The position numbers and the translations under genes were made by a program. From Pseudomonas putida (GTDB taxonomy: Bacteria > Pseudomonadota > Gammaproteobacteria > Pseudomonadales > Pseudomonadaceae): a stretch of DNA of 64,000 nt. Below, one piece after another: positions 34,847 to 43,801 of this stretch (positions within the stretch are counted from its first letter, which is position 1; every line of letters begins with the position of its first letter). The stretch is taken from contig NZ_MINI01000048.1 in assembly GCF_002906855.1 (NCBI RefSeq), positions 62,001 to 126,000 of the forward strand, in the 5' to 3' direction. A model generated the notes under the pieces. That model did no database searches and was not told where the DNA came from. It was given only the letters and a program-made list of their open reading frames with translations.

Positions 34847-35368
34847 TTATTTCAGTGCAGCGGCAAAACCTGCTGCGAGAATGGCCTGAACCTGCGACTT
34901 GGAGTCTTCCAGGGCGTCGACCATGTAGTTTCCGCGCGGGGTAATACGCCAACCGAGGGACCGCCGAGCCGCCAGCGCGAGTGCACGCTCGCCCTTACGC
35001 CTCCGATTCGCCTTACCTCTGCCCTCGCCCGGTGCCAGCTTCCCGAGCCGCCGACCCTGCTTAACCCCGTAATGCAGATAAGCCGGGTAGAACTCCTTCA
35101 TCGCACCGGTTTTACGTGGCGCGACACGCACCAGAAAACCAGCCCGGGACACCTTGAAGCCAATTGACTCAAGCGTTGCGCCTGTTCGATTGACTGGGTA
35201 CCCATCCTGCTCCTTTCCAAGCGCCAAGTTCATCTGCGCCCGCTGGGCCACCAGGCGCCCGACTTTACGCATCGTCGCCCGAACCTTCGACATGTTGAAG
35301 GCATCTCGCCCGAAACTGTCGAAGCCGTCGAAGTGCACGTACGTTTCGATTGATGCGCTGTTAGACAT
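34847..35368 (-). CDS. HK97 gp10-like head-tail protein
   Basis: 173 residues from ATG 35368 (MSNSASIETYVHF). The basic central part (GKANRRRKGERALALAARRS) and PAYLHYGVKQGRR pattern resemble HK97 gp10/minor tail component, part of the connector between the head and tail modules. The module boundary between the HK97-type head and Mu-type tail falls about here. Confidence 0.7.
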   Translation of the reverse strand: MSNSASIETYVHFDGFDSFGRDAFNMSKVRATMRKVGRLVAQRAQMNLALGKEQDGYPVNRTGATLESIGFKVSRAGFLVRVAPRKTGAMKEFYPAYLHYGVKQGRRLGKLAPGEGRGKANRRRKGERALALAARRSLGWRITPRGNYMVDALEDSKSQVQAILAAGFAAALK

Positions 35369-35723
35369 AGATACCTCCGCCCGAGGCGATCGCTCCAAGC
35401 AGCTCCACCTCAAGCATCGTGAAACGGCCAGAACCGTTGAGGTCAGCCACGCGCTTAGCGCGGTAGACCTTGCGACCATGCACTACCTCATGATCCTCGG
35501 TCATACCGTCGAGTATGCGAAAGGTGATGCGGTGGGTGACTTTAATGTCCGTCTGTATCCCACCGACAAACACGGCGGTACCTACCGGCTCGATCTTCGC
35601 CCAGCGCCAAACTTCACCCGAAAACGCGGAATCGACCCCAGCCTCACCAGCAGGGCGATCAGTGCGCAGCCTGATCAAAACCCGGCGATTAAGTTCGCCC
35701 GAAGCGGGCTCCCTGATCGCCAT
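35361..35723 (-). CDS. Head-tail adaptor (SPP1 gp16-like)
   Basis: 120 residues. Small all-beta adaptor of the head closure type (GELNRRVLIRLRTDRP, EVWRWAKIEPVGTAVFVGG, TFRILDGMTEDHEVVHG). It overlaps the gp10-like gene by eight bases. Confidence 0.8.
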   Translation of the reverse strand: MAIREPASGELNRRVLIRLRTDRPAGEAGVDSAFSGEVWRWAKIEPVGTAVFVGGIQTDIKVTHRITFRILDGMTEDHEVVHGRKVYRAKRVADLNGSGRFTMLEVELLGAIASGGGIYV

Positions 35724-35725
35724 GG

Positions 35726-36277
35726 CTAGAACCTCGGCGGGACTGTGATATCCGCCAGCAGGTGATCAAGGAAAGAGCCAGGCAACTCAGAGAGCGCCTG
35801 CCCCACCACCAACACTCCACGGTGCGTAAAGGCGGTGTCCGCAGCCATAAGCAACCAACTGCGCACACCTGGGTGCGCCTCCAGATCCACACCTGCGCGG
35901 TAGCGAATCCGCAAGCGCCCTGCAGGGCGACCGGCCGGGAACTCTAGATAGCTTTCCTTACCACCTTGACGAAGCTCCACGGCTCCGGCGTAGGGCTCCC
36001 CTACGCCCGATTCACCCAGGACCAAGACGGATTCGATTGCGACCACCTGGCCAACATCCAGCGCATGGCCCGACGGATACGACGCCGGCCAGTCCTCTTC
36101 GTACTGTGCTTCACGAATACCAGCCCCCGTCCTTGACTCCCCTTGACTCGTCACGCCGGGGATGATGATGTCGTTGATGAGTTCAGGCTGCAGATCCTCG
36201 GGCTCAGCCCGGCATTGAAACGCGACCTGCTCCAGCGTCAGCACGGGCGCCCCCGTGTAGGCGATGCGACGTGCCAC
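35726..36277 (-). CDS. Head-tail connector (HK97 gp6-like)
   Basis: 183 residues starting at GTG 36277. Family features of gp6 connectors: short N-terminal helices (LTLEQVAFQCRAEPEDLQPE), the IIIPGVT segment and a C-terminal helix with HPGVRSWLLMAADTAFTHR. It extends the portal ring during head completion. Confidence 0.75.
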   Translation of the reverse strand: MARRIAYTGAPVLTLEQVAFQCRAEPEDLQPELINDIIIPGVTSQGESRTGAGIREAQYEEDWPASYPSGHALDVGQVVAIESVLVLGESGVGEPYAGAVELRQGGKESYLEFPAGRPAGRLRIRYRAGVDLEAHPGVRSWLLMAADTAFTHRGVLVVGQALSELPGSFLDHLLADITVPPRF

Positions 36278-36279
36278 GA

Positions 36280-36579
36280 TCAGGGCTTGTCGTCATCGTC
36301 GCCGCCACCAGAATTGGCGTCGTCGTCGGGACTAGGCTCACCCCCGGCACCACCACCGGCACTTGGATCTGTAGCGGCCGGGCCGGGCTGCCCTTCGCCG
36401 CCACCCGCCTTACCGACCGGAGTCTTCGGCTTGGAGCCAGCCTTGGCCTTCTTCGCATCGACCAGCTCAGCTCGCTCGCCATCGATCAGCGACTGCGCCA
36501 CATCTTCTTCGAACCCGGCAACCTCGCCCTTGCTGTAACCACGCCAAGACCCGGTGAACTTCACAATTACTCGTGCCAT
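36280..36579 (-). CDS. Small head-module protein with acidic tail
   Basis: 99 residues from ATG 36579 (GAGGA eight bases upstream). The first 40 residues form a compact domain (RVIVKFTGSWRGYSKGEVAG, then EEDVAQSLIDGERAELVD), and the rest is a Lys/Pro then Gly/Asp-rich disordered tail ending in DDDDKP. Similar short proteins lie after the capsid gene in HK97-like phages. Role unknown. Confidence 0.65.
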   Translation of the reverse strand: MARVIVKFTGSWRGYSKGEVAGFEEDVAQSLIDGERAELVDAKKAKAGSKPKTPVGKAGGGEGQPGPAATDPSAGGGAGGEPSPDDDANSGGGDDDDKP

Positions 36580-36591
36580 CAGCACATCCTC

Positions 36592-36620
36592 AAAAATCGG
36601 CCCCAGCCCATGCTGGGGCC
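36592..36620 (-). terminator. Terminator after the capsid gene
   Basis: GGCCCCAGC, CCAT loop, GCTGGGGCC then a short U-run on the minus strand, six bases after the capsid stop codon. It likely lets the capsid message exceed that of distal genes. Confidence 0.8.
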
Positions 36621-36625
36621 AGGGT

Positions 36626-37948
36626 TTACATGCCTGCGCCCCACTTGACGGCAATGGCCACCACGATGCTTTCAACGTGGCGTGGGCCGAAGTCGTGCTT
36701 GGCTATCACGCGGATCAGCGTCTGGTTGCGCTGGAACGAGCTGACCATGTTGCCCTCGGCGTCCTTGTAGGAAGCCTCGTTGCTGAATGCCAGGGTCAGG
36801 TTCATGTCCTCACCGATCATGCAGTCGGCGAAGTTCACGAAGTAGATTTCGGTCTCATCACCGTCAGCGCCCAGGTTGACCGGGATCTGGTTGCTCAGAC
36901 CGACCGGGTAGCCTTTCAGCATGCCCTGATCGATCTCGGGGTAGGCCTTGTTGCCATTGCCATCGCGCAGGGATTGCAGCCAGCGCAGGACACGCGGAGC
37001 CATCAGCCAGCCGCACGACTTCATCATCACGTTTGCCGTTTCAAGGCGCAGCATCATGCCGCCCAGGAACAGGTCGATCTTTTCCAGAGTGATGCCGGTC
37101 ATGATCGGAGCTGTCAGGACGTTGAAGGCTGGAGCCCAGTGGCGCAGGCCTTTAGGGAGCACGCCCGAACCATCGGCACGAATGAAGTGCAGATCTTCGG
37201 AAAGCCCCATGCTCACGGTCAGATCGTTCGCAACGATGCTGTCGACGCGCGGGTTGACACCACTCATTGCCAGAAGGTCGTTGGAGATCGGCACGATCGC
37301 GGCCGCAGTCTTCGCGGTCAGTTTGGTATCCGCGAAGGTCATCCCGGTGATCGGGATATCGGTATCGCTACCGATGTAGCTCACCACCGTGTTGCCGGTG
37401 ATTCGCGGCATGGTCAAGTTGCCATTGTTCAGCGGCAGGCTGGTGACGCCCATCTTGCGGACGATCGACACCGGACGCAGCGACTCGATGATGTCAGCCG
37501 CGAAGTTCTGCGGCACCAGCACCCCGCCAGCACCTGGCGTCACAACGTTCAGCGCCATCGCCACATCAGGCGAGTAACCGCCCTGCTGCGCCATCTGGGC
37601 GGCCAACTGTTGGTTGCCCTGCGCAGCGCCCAACAAGCGGGCCATCTGGGCCATCTGGGTACCAGGCTTCGGCTTTTCAGTGAACGGACCAGAGATCGTG
37701 CCGCCAGGCGGGCTGTTATTGCCTTGCGCCGACTCCGTGACAGGCACCGCACCGCTGGCCGCCAGCCGCTCTGCAGCTTCGGCCCGGCTGATTTTCGCGG
37801 TCAGATCGGTGATCTGCGCTTCGAGGCTGGTGAACTGCTCCAACTGCTCAGCGCTCAAGCTGCCACCATCGGCCTCGATCTTGGCCAAGGCCTGCACCTG
37901 GGTGATCAGCCCGGCGCGCTCGTTACGCATTTGAAGAACTTGGGACAT
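36626..37948 (-). CDS. HK97-type major capsid protein
   Basis: 440 residues from ATG 37948 (GGAGG before it). The first about 110 residues are a coiled-coil delta domain (NERAGLITQVQALAKIEADG, LTAKISRAEAAERL) that is normally cut off by the phage protease. The HK97 fold follows (LVPQNFAADIIESLRPVSIV, MPRITGNTVVSYIG). It assembles the icosahedral head. Confidence 0.9.
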   Translation of the reverse strand: MSQVLQMRNERAGLITQVQALAKIEADGGSLSAEQLEQFTSLEAQITDLTAKISRAEAAERLAASGAVPVTESAQGNNSPPGGTISGPFTEKPKPGTQMAQMARLLGAAQGNQQLAAQMAQQGGYSPDVAMALNVVTPGAGGVLVPQNFAADIIESLRPVSIVRKMGVTSLPLNNGNLTMPRITGNTVVSYIGSDTDIPITGMTFADTKLTAKTAAAIVPISNDLLAMSGVNPRVDSIVANDLTVSMGLSEDLHFIRADGSGVLPKGLRHWAPAFNVLTAPIMTGITLEKIDLFLGGMMLRLETANVMMKSCGWLMAPRVLRWLQSLRDGNGNKAYPEIDQGMLKGYPVGLSNQIPVNLGADGDETEIYFVNFADCMIGEDMNLTLAFSNEASYKDAEGNMVSSFQRNQTLIRVIAKHDFGPRHVESIVVAIAVKWGAGM

Positions 37949-37964
37949 GCTGCCTCCTGGGCAT

Positions 37965-37987
37965 AAAAAAACCCGCACTTGGCGGGT
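37965..37987 (-). terminator. Terminator between protease and capsid genes
   Basis: ACCCGC, loop, GCGGGT with a seven-base U-run on the minus strand. It separates the packaging and protease transcript from the capsid transcript. Confidence 0.85.
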
Positions 37988-38008
37988 CAACTGCAACCGC
38001 TCGCGCGG

Positions 38009-38956
38009 TCAGATCATTGCTTGCATCGCCAAGGCCGAGGCTCGCACGCTCACGCGCGCCGACTGGCGATTGGCTCGGTTTTGCGCAACTGCGCGGGACA
38101 GCTCATCTACTGCGTGCTGCGGGCTCTGCAGACGATCCGCCAACCCAACATCGATCGCCCCTTGCCCGCGGTACAACCCGGCCTCGGTAGCAATGACCTT
38201 GGCCACGGGCAGACCACGGAAATCTGCGACTGCATTCACGAACATCTGGTAGCTCTCCTGCACCAGGTCATTGAGGAACGCGAGCGACTGCTCGGTGATC
38301 GGTTCATGCGGAGAGAGGTCATTCTTGTGCGCACCAGCGAACACCGTGGTGACCTTCACACCGGCATTTTCCTGTGCCTTGGAACGATCCAGGTGACTGG
38401 CGATGACTCCGATAGAGCCGACACCGCTGGTTCGGCTCACCACCAGCTCGCTGCACGCAGAGCCCAGCAGGTAGCCACCGCTGTAGGCCATGAAGTTGAC
38501 CAGACCGGTAATTGGCTTCTGCACGGTCATGGCACGGATGTCTTCTGCCAGCTCAAACGCGCCCACCGCCGCGCCGCCCGGGCTGTCGATGTCCAGAACG
38601 ATGCGCTCGACCATGGGGTCGGCCACAGCACGCTGCAGCTGGGTACGCAGCGATTCGTAGCTGGTCATCGTCTCGCACATGTTGACGTGACTGCCGCGAC
38701 TGACCAGCAGCCCGCTGACCTGGACCACCTCGATACCGCTTTGCGCGATGGCACTACGGCGCTGCTCGTCAGCCAAGGCAACCCGATCAATCGGATCGTC
38801 GTCGTGCCACATCTGGGCCGAGCCAAGGCCGAGGTTCACGATGTTCAGGTTCATTGCCTGGTTCGCCCAGCGCACGCCCTGGTCGAGCATTTCTGGAGTG
38901 ACCAGCAGCGGCTGGTTAAATAGCAGGCTGGTGGCCCGCATGTATTGGCGCGTCAT
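38009..38956 (-). CDS. S49-family head maturation protease
   Basis: 315 residues. Signal-peptide-peptidase-like S49 protease with the conserved core (VLDIDSPGGAAVGAF), the catalytic Ser in MAYSGGYLLGSA and the general-base Lys in LDRSKAQENAG. It removes the capsid delta domain during prohead maturation. Start overlaps the portal stop (ATGA). Confidence 0.9.
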   Translation of the reverse strand: MTRQYMRATSLLFNQPLLVTPEMLDQGVRWANQAMNLNIVNLGLGSAQMWHDDDPIDRVALADEQRRSAIAQSGIEVVQVSGLLVSRGSHVNMCETMTSYESLRTQLQRAVADPMVERIVLDIDSPGGAAVGAFELAEDIRAMTVQKPITGLVNFMAYSGGYLLGSACSELVVSRTSGVGSIGVIASHLDRSKAQENAGVKVTTVFAGAHKNDLSPHEPITEQSLAFLNDLVQESYQMFVNAVADFRGLPVAKVIATEAGLYRGQGAIDVGLADRLQSPQHAVDELSRAVAQNRANRQSARVSVRASALAMQAMI

Positions 38957-40221
38957 TGGGCAAGCATCCTCGTGATCTCGGCCTGCTGCATTTCAAGCTG
39001 CGCACGCACGGTCGGGTTGGTTAGGTCGGGCTTCTTTCCGGCGTCGACCATGTTCAAAGGTTGAAGGTAGATGTCCCCCCCCTTCACAGGCGGCATGTTC
39101 TCCAGACGCCGGATATCATTCACGCTCAGCCAGCCCCACTGGCGACCAATGGCGTACGACTCGTAGCGGCTCTTCTGGTCGCCGCGCAGCAGGCCGGACA
39201 GGTTGAACTCAATGAAGTAGTCCCGCCGATCCTTCGGCAGCAGGAAGTCCCGCATCATCGCCTGCTCATGGCGCTTGACCCACGGCAACAACGCGAACAT
39301 CACAAACTGAATCATCAGCTGCTCAAGCGTGTTGTAGTTGGACTTATCCAGATCGTTGACCATGGGCAAAGGGATCTTGTAGATCCGGGCGACATCAACT
39401 CCCGTCACCTTCATGATCCCCACGATCTCTGCATCCACGTTGGTCATGGACACCGGCTTGAACGTCATGCCCTCTTGCAAGAGCGCGACCTTTTTAGCGT
39501 TGTCCATGCCGCCAAACTTCTCGCCCCACTGCCCGACGATTCGGTCGATGATGCCTTGGTCCTTGATCGCCGGCGCCTCACGGGGCCGCTCGATCACGCC
39601 GGACACCGCCACACCGTTGGCGAAGCTCTTGCCGGTGTACTTCCTGACCGCCTGGGCCAGGCCAACTGATTCAGCGTGCAGCTCAAGCGGGGACATTCCC
39701 ACGTAGGGGTTGGTCCCGAACCAGCGCACATGGTGAATCATCCGCATCGGCAGCGGCTCGCCACCCGCAACTTGGTAGCACGGCAGCAGATCGGAGCCCT
39801 TGAGCACCTGCACCTGGTCATTTTTGAGCGACCACAACGCCGTAACGTTGCCGTCTTCCCGGCGATCAATGAAGCTGTAGGCGTTGCCACGCAGGCCAGC
39901 AGCGCCTTGGTGACGCTCCAGATACTCAAACGGTGTCTGGAAAGGGTTTGGCTGATAGCGCAGTACGTCGTACAGCGGGTGGTGAATGGCCGGCTCTCGC
40001 TGACCCTCACCCTTGCGGTGGTACATCTCAAGCGGCAGTTGCGCCACCGTCTCGGCGAGCAGCGTGACGCAGTTCTGCAGGATGGGCAGCCCCAGCGCCG
40101 ATTCTGGCGTTACGGCCACACCCGCAGAGTTACCGCCGCCTCCGAGCAGCCCCCGCCAAAAGCCGCTGTCGGGATTGGTCAGAGTGCCAGCACCAGAGGC
40201 ACGCAGGCTGGAAAAGAACAT
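38953..40221 (-). CDS. HK97-type portal protein
   Basis: 422 residues, GGGGAGG before the ATG. Portal family features: TLLAETVAQLPLEMYHRKG, then LRYQPNPFQTPFEYLERHQ and VARIYKIPLPMVNDLDKSN. Twelve copies form the DNA entry channel and tail attachment vertex. Good agreement in length with the family. Confidence 0.92.
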   Translation of the reverse strand: MFFSSLRASGAGTLTNPDSGFWRGLLGGGGNSAGVAVTPESALGLPILQNCVTLLAETVAQLPLEMYHRKGEGQREPAIHHPLYDVLRYQPNPFQTPFEYLERHQGAAGLRGNAYSFIDRREDGNVTALWSLKNDQVQVLKGSDLLPCYQVAGGEPLPMRMIHHVRWFGTNPYVGMSPLELHAESVGLAQAVRKYTGKSFANGVAVSGVIERPREAPAIKDQGIIDRIVGQWGEKFGGMDNAKKVALLQEGMTFKPVSMTNVDAEIVGIMKVTGVDVARIYKIPLPMVNDLDKSNYNTLEQLMIQFVMFALLPWVKRHEQAMMRDFLLPKDRRDYFIEFNLSGLLRGDQKSRYESYAIGRQWGWLSVNDIRRLENMPPVKGGDIYLQPLNMVDAGKKPDLTNPTVRAQLEMQQAEITRMLAQ

Positions 40222-40223
40222 GA

Positions 40224-40397
40224 TCAGCCACCTCCCCGCTCAACTACTCCCGCCGCCTGGTCGGCCAGCTTGGCCCAAACCAGCAGCCCCACACCGGCAA
40301 CAATGAATGCTGCTGGCTGGTAGATCTGCCACATACCCGCTACCAACAGCGCGAACCCGAGCAGACCAGCCACCCAGGACAGAATGTCCAACCTCAT
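40224..40397 (-). CDS. 57-residue two-helix membrane protein between TerL and portal
   Basis: ATG overlaps the TerL stop (ATGA, 40394-40397), and the stop lies two bases before the portal ATG, so the frame fills the gap exactly. The protein has two hydrophobic helices (ILSWVAGLLGFALLVAGMW and FIVAGVGLLVWAKL) and a short polar end. I do not recognise a family. A role at the membrane during head assembly or packaging is conjecture. Confidence 0.7.
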   Translation of the reverse strand: MRLDILSWVAGLLGFALLVAGMWQIYQPAAFIVAGVGLLVWAKLADQAAGVVERGGG

Positions 40398-42226
40398 ATT
40401 CCTACCCCTTCGTCATAGACAGACTTGCCCGAGACAGCTGCAATGTCGCCGCTGATGCCGACAGCCATAACGGCAGCGACAATGCCGTCGATGCGGCCAA
40501 TGGACTTGGTCTTGTCGACCTTGCGGTTGTTCGCTGGATCGGAGACGGTCACCGCGTTACCTGCGCACCAGGTCAACACCGGGTTGTCGTCATGCAGGAA
40601 AGTTTCGACCAACTGATCGGCCTCAAAAACCTCGGCGACGACCTCAAAGTCAGCTTCGTCGAGATCGATCACTGCCTGCTGTTCGGGCCGCTGGCCCAAC
40701 AAACGGCGCTCGAACTCATCGACCGCAGGCCCCATGGACTGGAAACCCTGACCGAATTTCTCCAGCGGCGGCAGCTCAATGCTGTGCTCGTTCATCAACT
40801 GCAGGAGGTCTTCCACGCGCCAACGGTCATAGGCGATCCGCCTAACATCGAAGTACGCGCAAATGGTTTGCAGGCGCCGTAGGACATGCAGCTTGCTGAT
40901 CGCCCTGCCCGGCGTTGTCTCCAGGTGCTTTTCCTTGATCCATTGCAGGTAAGGCACCCGATCCCGCTTCTCGCGGCCCGCAATATCGTCATCCGGTATC
41001 CAGAAGTACGACAGGCAACGCCAGTGGGGATCGTGCTCAACGGGGCTGAACACCAGCACAAAGGCCGTAAGGTCAGTTGTACTGGACAGGTCCAGGCCAC
41101 CAACACACGGCCGATCGCGGAGCAGACGCATTGGTGCGCGGTCCGCCGCCTGCCGCCAGATATCCCACGACAACCAGGGCGAGTCCGCCTGGGTCCACTC
41201 GCAGAAATTGAGGCGCCGGACTACGGCCTCTTTGGCCGGCAAGCCCTTGGCTTCCAGCACCTGCTCACGCAGGTACTTGCGCCCTGGGATGCCGTCGGTC
41301 TGGCCCTCAAGAATGAAGTCCAGCGACGGGTTTACCTTGGCCCAGCAGGCCTCGCTCTCGAACGGATCGTCGCCCTCATCCAGCGAGCAGATGAAGGCAA
41401 AGAAACCATCGTTGTGCTCCTTGCCCTCGCAGATCCGCACGCCCAGGTCATGGTATTGGCCGCAGACCGACGTCTTGTCAGACCCGCTGTTGGTGATCAT
41501 CACGATCAACGCCCGACGCCGGAACTTGGTACCGGCACGCATCATGTTCACGGCGCTGGGGGTTTTGTGCTCATGCAGTTCATCGATCAGCGCTACATGA
41601 GGCCGGGGGCCGGACTGGCCTTCGTCCGAACTGATGGGACGAAAGAAACTGTTAGTTCGCGGGTAGAACAGGTTCCAGACCTTCTCGTCCCGCCCCGACT
41701 GCACCAGTCGCTGCATCAGGTGGGGCGACATGTTGACCATGCTCACCGCGTCGCGGAAGAGGATCTGCGCCTGGTCCTTTTTGGTCGCCGCAGCATACAC
41801 CTCGGCACGCTGCTCGCCATCTGCAACCAATCCGTACAAGCCGATACCGCCGACAAGGGGCGACTTGCCAGAGCCCTTGCCCGTCTCGATGTAGGCCTGA
41901 CGGAACCTGCGATAGCCATCGTCGGTATACCAGCCAAACAGACTGCCGACGACAAATGCCTGCCAGGGCGCCAAGCGGAACGGAAGCCCCTCAAAGTCGC
42001 CGCCGTTCAAGCACAGCACGTCTTCGAAAAAGCCGATCGCGCGCAGGGCCGCTTCGGCGTTCCAGATCAGCCCACGCTCATGGCCTGCGTCCAGGTCAGA
42101 CAGATGACGGCGGGCAGCATTGCGAACATCCGGCCCCGCAACGATCGCTCCGGCGAGTACCTGGTCAGCGAAAGCCTTTACCCGGCAGTCAGCTGAAATA
42201 ACTTGCGGCAGCGTCTCGTTCGGCAT
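40394..42226 (-). CDS. Terminase large subunit
   Basis: 610 residues. ATPase Walker A is IETGKGSGKSPLVGG, Walker B is VALIDELHEH, and the C-terminal nuclease half carries GGLDLSSTTDLTAF, an Asp-rich motif of the RNase H-like fold. It pumps DNA into the prohead and cuts at cos sites, as in HK97-type phages. It overlaps the small subunit gene. Confidence 0.93.
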   Translation of the reverse strand: MPNETLPQVISADCRVKAFADQVLAGAIVAGPDVRNAARRHLSDLDAGHERGLIWNAEAALRAIGFFEDVLCLNGGDFEGLPFRLAPWQAFVVGSLFGWYTDDGYRRFRQAYIETGKGSGKSPLVGGIGLYGLVADGEQRAEVYAAATKKDQAQILFRDAVSMVNMSPHLMQRLVQSGRDEKVWNLFYPRTNSFFRPISSDEGQSGPRPHVALIDELHEHKTPSAVNMMRAGTKFRRRALIVMITNSGSDKTSVCGQYHDLGVRICEGKEHNDGFFAFICSLDEGDDPFESEACWAKVNPSLDFILEGQTDGIPGRKYLREQVLEAKGLPAKEAVVRRLNFCEWTQADSPWLSWDIWRQAADRAPMRLLRDRPCVGGLDLSSTTDLTAFVLVFSPVEHDPHWRCLSYFWIPDDDIAGREKRDRVPYLQWIKEKHLETTPGRAISKLHVLRRLQTICAYFDVRRIAYDRWRVEDLLQLMNEHSIELPPLEKFGQGFQSMGPAVDEFERRLLGQRPEQQAVIDLDEADFEVVAEVFEADQLVETFLHDDNPVLTWCAGNAVTVSDPANNRKVDKTKSIGRIDGIVAAVMAVGISGDIAAVSGKSVYDEGVGI

Positions 42227-42722
42227 TTGGGAAGAGGTCTCCTTGTGCCGCCGGCGCGGCTTTCATGTTCCGGCGCGCCAAAGGGGACATCCCGAATTGA
42301 GCCGCAGCAGCGTTGGCACGCTTCTCGGCATCGTTGGCCAGCTGCCGCAGCACGCTGGTTTGCTGCGCACCTGTCTTGAAGGTCTGGACTTCACCGCCCA
42401 AGCCATCGAGCGAGTTGGAATTTCGCTCAACGATCATTCGCTGGAAGCGCTGCCAGTCCGCGAAGGCTTGGCAGTAGGTGGCAAGCGCCATGGTGTCGAG
42501 CGTGGATATCCAGCCCAGTGCAGTCAGGGCCTCGACCGCACGGTGCCATTCGGTAACGGCTTCGGGCGTGAGGAAGTCTGGTACCGGCGGCGCCGCCACT
42601 GGTACTGCTGGGTTCTGAACATCGCCCATCAGCTCAGCCATTGAGCGTTTGCTACGATTACCGTTGAGAACATGCACCGAGGCTGGCACACTTGGCCGCC
42701 CCGAGTTACCGTTTCCCGCCAT
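42189..42722 (-). CDS. Terminase small subunit (P27 family)
   Basis: 177 residues from ATG 42722. P27-type small subunit with the opening MAGNGNSGRPSVPASVHVLN, then FLTPEAVTEWHRAVEALTAL and DTMALATYCQAFADWQRF. It recognises the packaging site. Cooperates with the HNH protein encoded 174 bp away, as in other cos phages. Confidence 0.87.
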   Translation of the reverse strand: MAGNGNSGRPSVPASVHVLNGNRSKRSMAELMGDVQNPAVPVAAPPVPDFLTPEAVTEWHRAVEALTALGWISTLDTMALATYCQAFADWQRFQRMIVERNSNSLDGLGGEVQTFKTGAQQTSVLRQLANDAEKRANAAAAQFGMSPLARRNMKAAPAAQGDLFPNAERDAAASYFS

Positions 42723-42896
42723 GGGAAACCTCCCTGTCTGATACCCCCCCTCCCTCATTTTTCCCGGTTTTGCACAGAGAGAGGGGCGAGCGGTCAATAA
42801 GCGGATCCGCCGAGAGTTTTTCACCCCCCCTACCTCGGCAAATGCCGATATTTCGCGGCCTGCGGGGCAGCCGAGGGTCGCCCGCGCGGGCGAGGC

Positions 42897-43262
42897 CTAT
42901 CGGCGGTTCCAATGGTGGTTCGGGTCGAGCGGCACGCCCGAGGCGTTGCACCCGGCGATGCGGCCGCTGCGCTCCAGGCGCTGCTTCACCGAGTCGTGAC
43001 ACAACTTGCAGAGCGACTGCCAGTTGCCCTGATCCCAGAACAACTTCCACGCCGCCTTGATCTTCTCGGGATCAGAGCTCGCCTTGGCTTCGCCCAAGCG
43101 GGGGGCGATCTTGTGGTCTACAACAGTGGCGGCCACCGGGCGGCGATCCGTCGAGCACATGCTGCAGAATGGGTTTTCCGCCAGAAACGCATCACGCGAC
43201 TGACGCCAGCGGTGACCGTAACCCCGAGAGGCACTGTTGCCCCGGCGGTCATCAGCCGTCAT
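42897..43262 (-). CDS. HNH endonuclease
   Basis: 121 residues. Cys pairs (NPFCSMC and LCKLCHD) hold zinc, and TVVDHKIAPRLG plus NWQSLCKLCHDSVK form the HNH site. Such proteins beside terminase genes stimulate cleavage at cos. The C-terminus ends NHHWNRR. Start overlaps the holin stop by eleven bases. Confidence 0.9.
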   Translation of the reverse strand: MTADDRRGNSASRGYGHRWRQSRDAFLAENPFCSMCSTDRRPVAATVVDHKIAPRLGEAKASSDPEKIKAAWKLFWDQGNWQSLCKLCHDSVKQRLERSGRIAGCNASGVPLDPNHHWNRR

Positions 43263-43593
43263 GGTTGGCCTTCTGCACCTCGCAGACACCCAGGCGCTTG
43301 GCCACCCAACGCTTGTACAACCCGATGGCGACATCCGCACCGGCAGTGGCAGTCAGGCAACCAATGGCGCTTGCCGACCACATGGACATACCGGCCGAGT
43401 ACAACAGCATGATGGTCGACAGCCCACATACGACACAGGCGCCGGAGCGCAAAAGCACCTGGCGGAAAATGAACCAGCCGCTAACGCCGGCCATGTCGGC
43501 CCGCCACATCTCACCCGACACCCCGCCGACCAGGGACAGGAAAATCACCAACCAGATTGGCATCTCGACTAATGCTTGTTGCTCGCTGTTCAT
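43252..43593 (-). CDS. LydA-like holin (second copy, prophage)
   Basis: 113 residues, GAGG before ATG 43593. Hydrophobic segments (PIWLVIFLSLVGGVSG, VLLRSGACVVCGLSTIMLLY and WSASAIGCLTATAG) mirror those of the holin at 15208-15540, with identical GEMWRAD and RSGAC. It works with the endolysin at 20.3 kb even though the two genes are 22 kb apart, a layout common in SfV-like Pseudomonas prophages. Confidence 0.8.
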   Translation of the reverse strand: MNSEQQALVEMPIWLVIFLSLVGGVSGEMWRADMAGVSGWFIFRQVLLRSGACVVCGLSTIMLLYSAGMSMWSASAIGCLTATAGADVAIGLYKRWVAKRLGVCEVQKANHDG

Positions 43594-43624
43594 GCAGGCC
43601 TCATTGGCAAAGGCACGGCGCCGG

Positions 43625-43654
43625 AAAAAGAAAACCCCGCCAATTGGCAGGGTT
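43625..43654 (-). terminator. Terminator upstream of the late operon
   Basis: AACCCCGCC, AATT loop, GGCAGGGTT with one mismatch and a following U-rich run on the minus strand. It lies between the replication-side gene (43802-44344) and the holin, a natural place for antitermination control of late genes. Confidence 0.65.
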
Positions 43655-43801
43655 CTCAATGCACCGACAGAGCGGGGCGGGTTGCACAGCACAGTGCTTG
43701 TGGAGTCAGCGCCTAAGCGCACTTTTCATATCGTGACGACTTTGTACCCCTGATCGGAAAAACCGAAAAGGGGTAATTTTCGGTACGTCGCAATGTAGCG
43801 C

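Noticed and set aside
36554..37966. A 470-codon plus-strand frame across the capsid gene
   Set aside because: His/Gln/Arg-rich composition typical of an antisense shadow of a GC-rich gene.
40886..42196. A 436-codon plus-strand frame across TerL
   Set aside because: Antisense shadow; TerL motifs are all on the minus strand.
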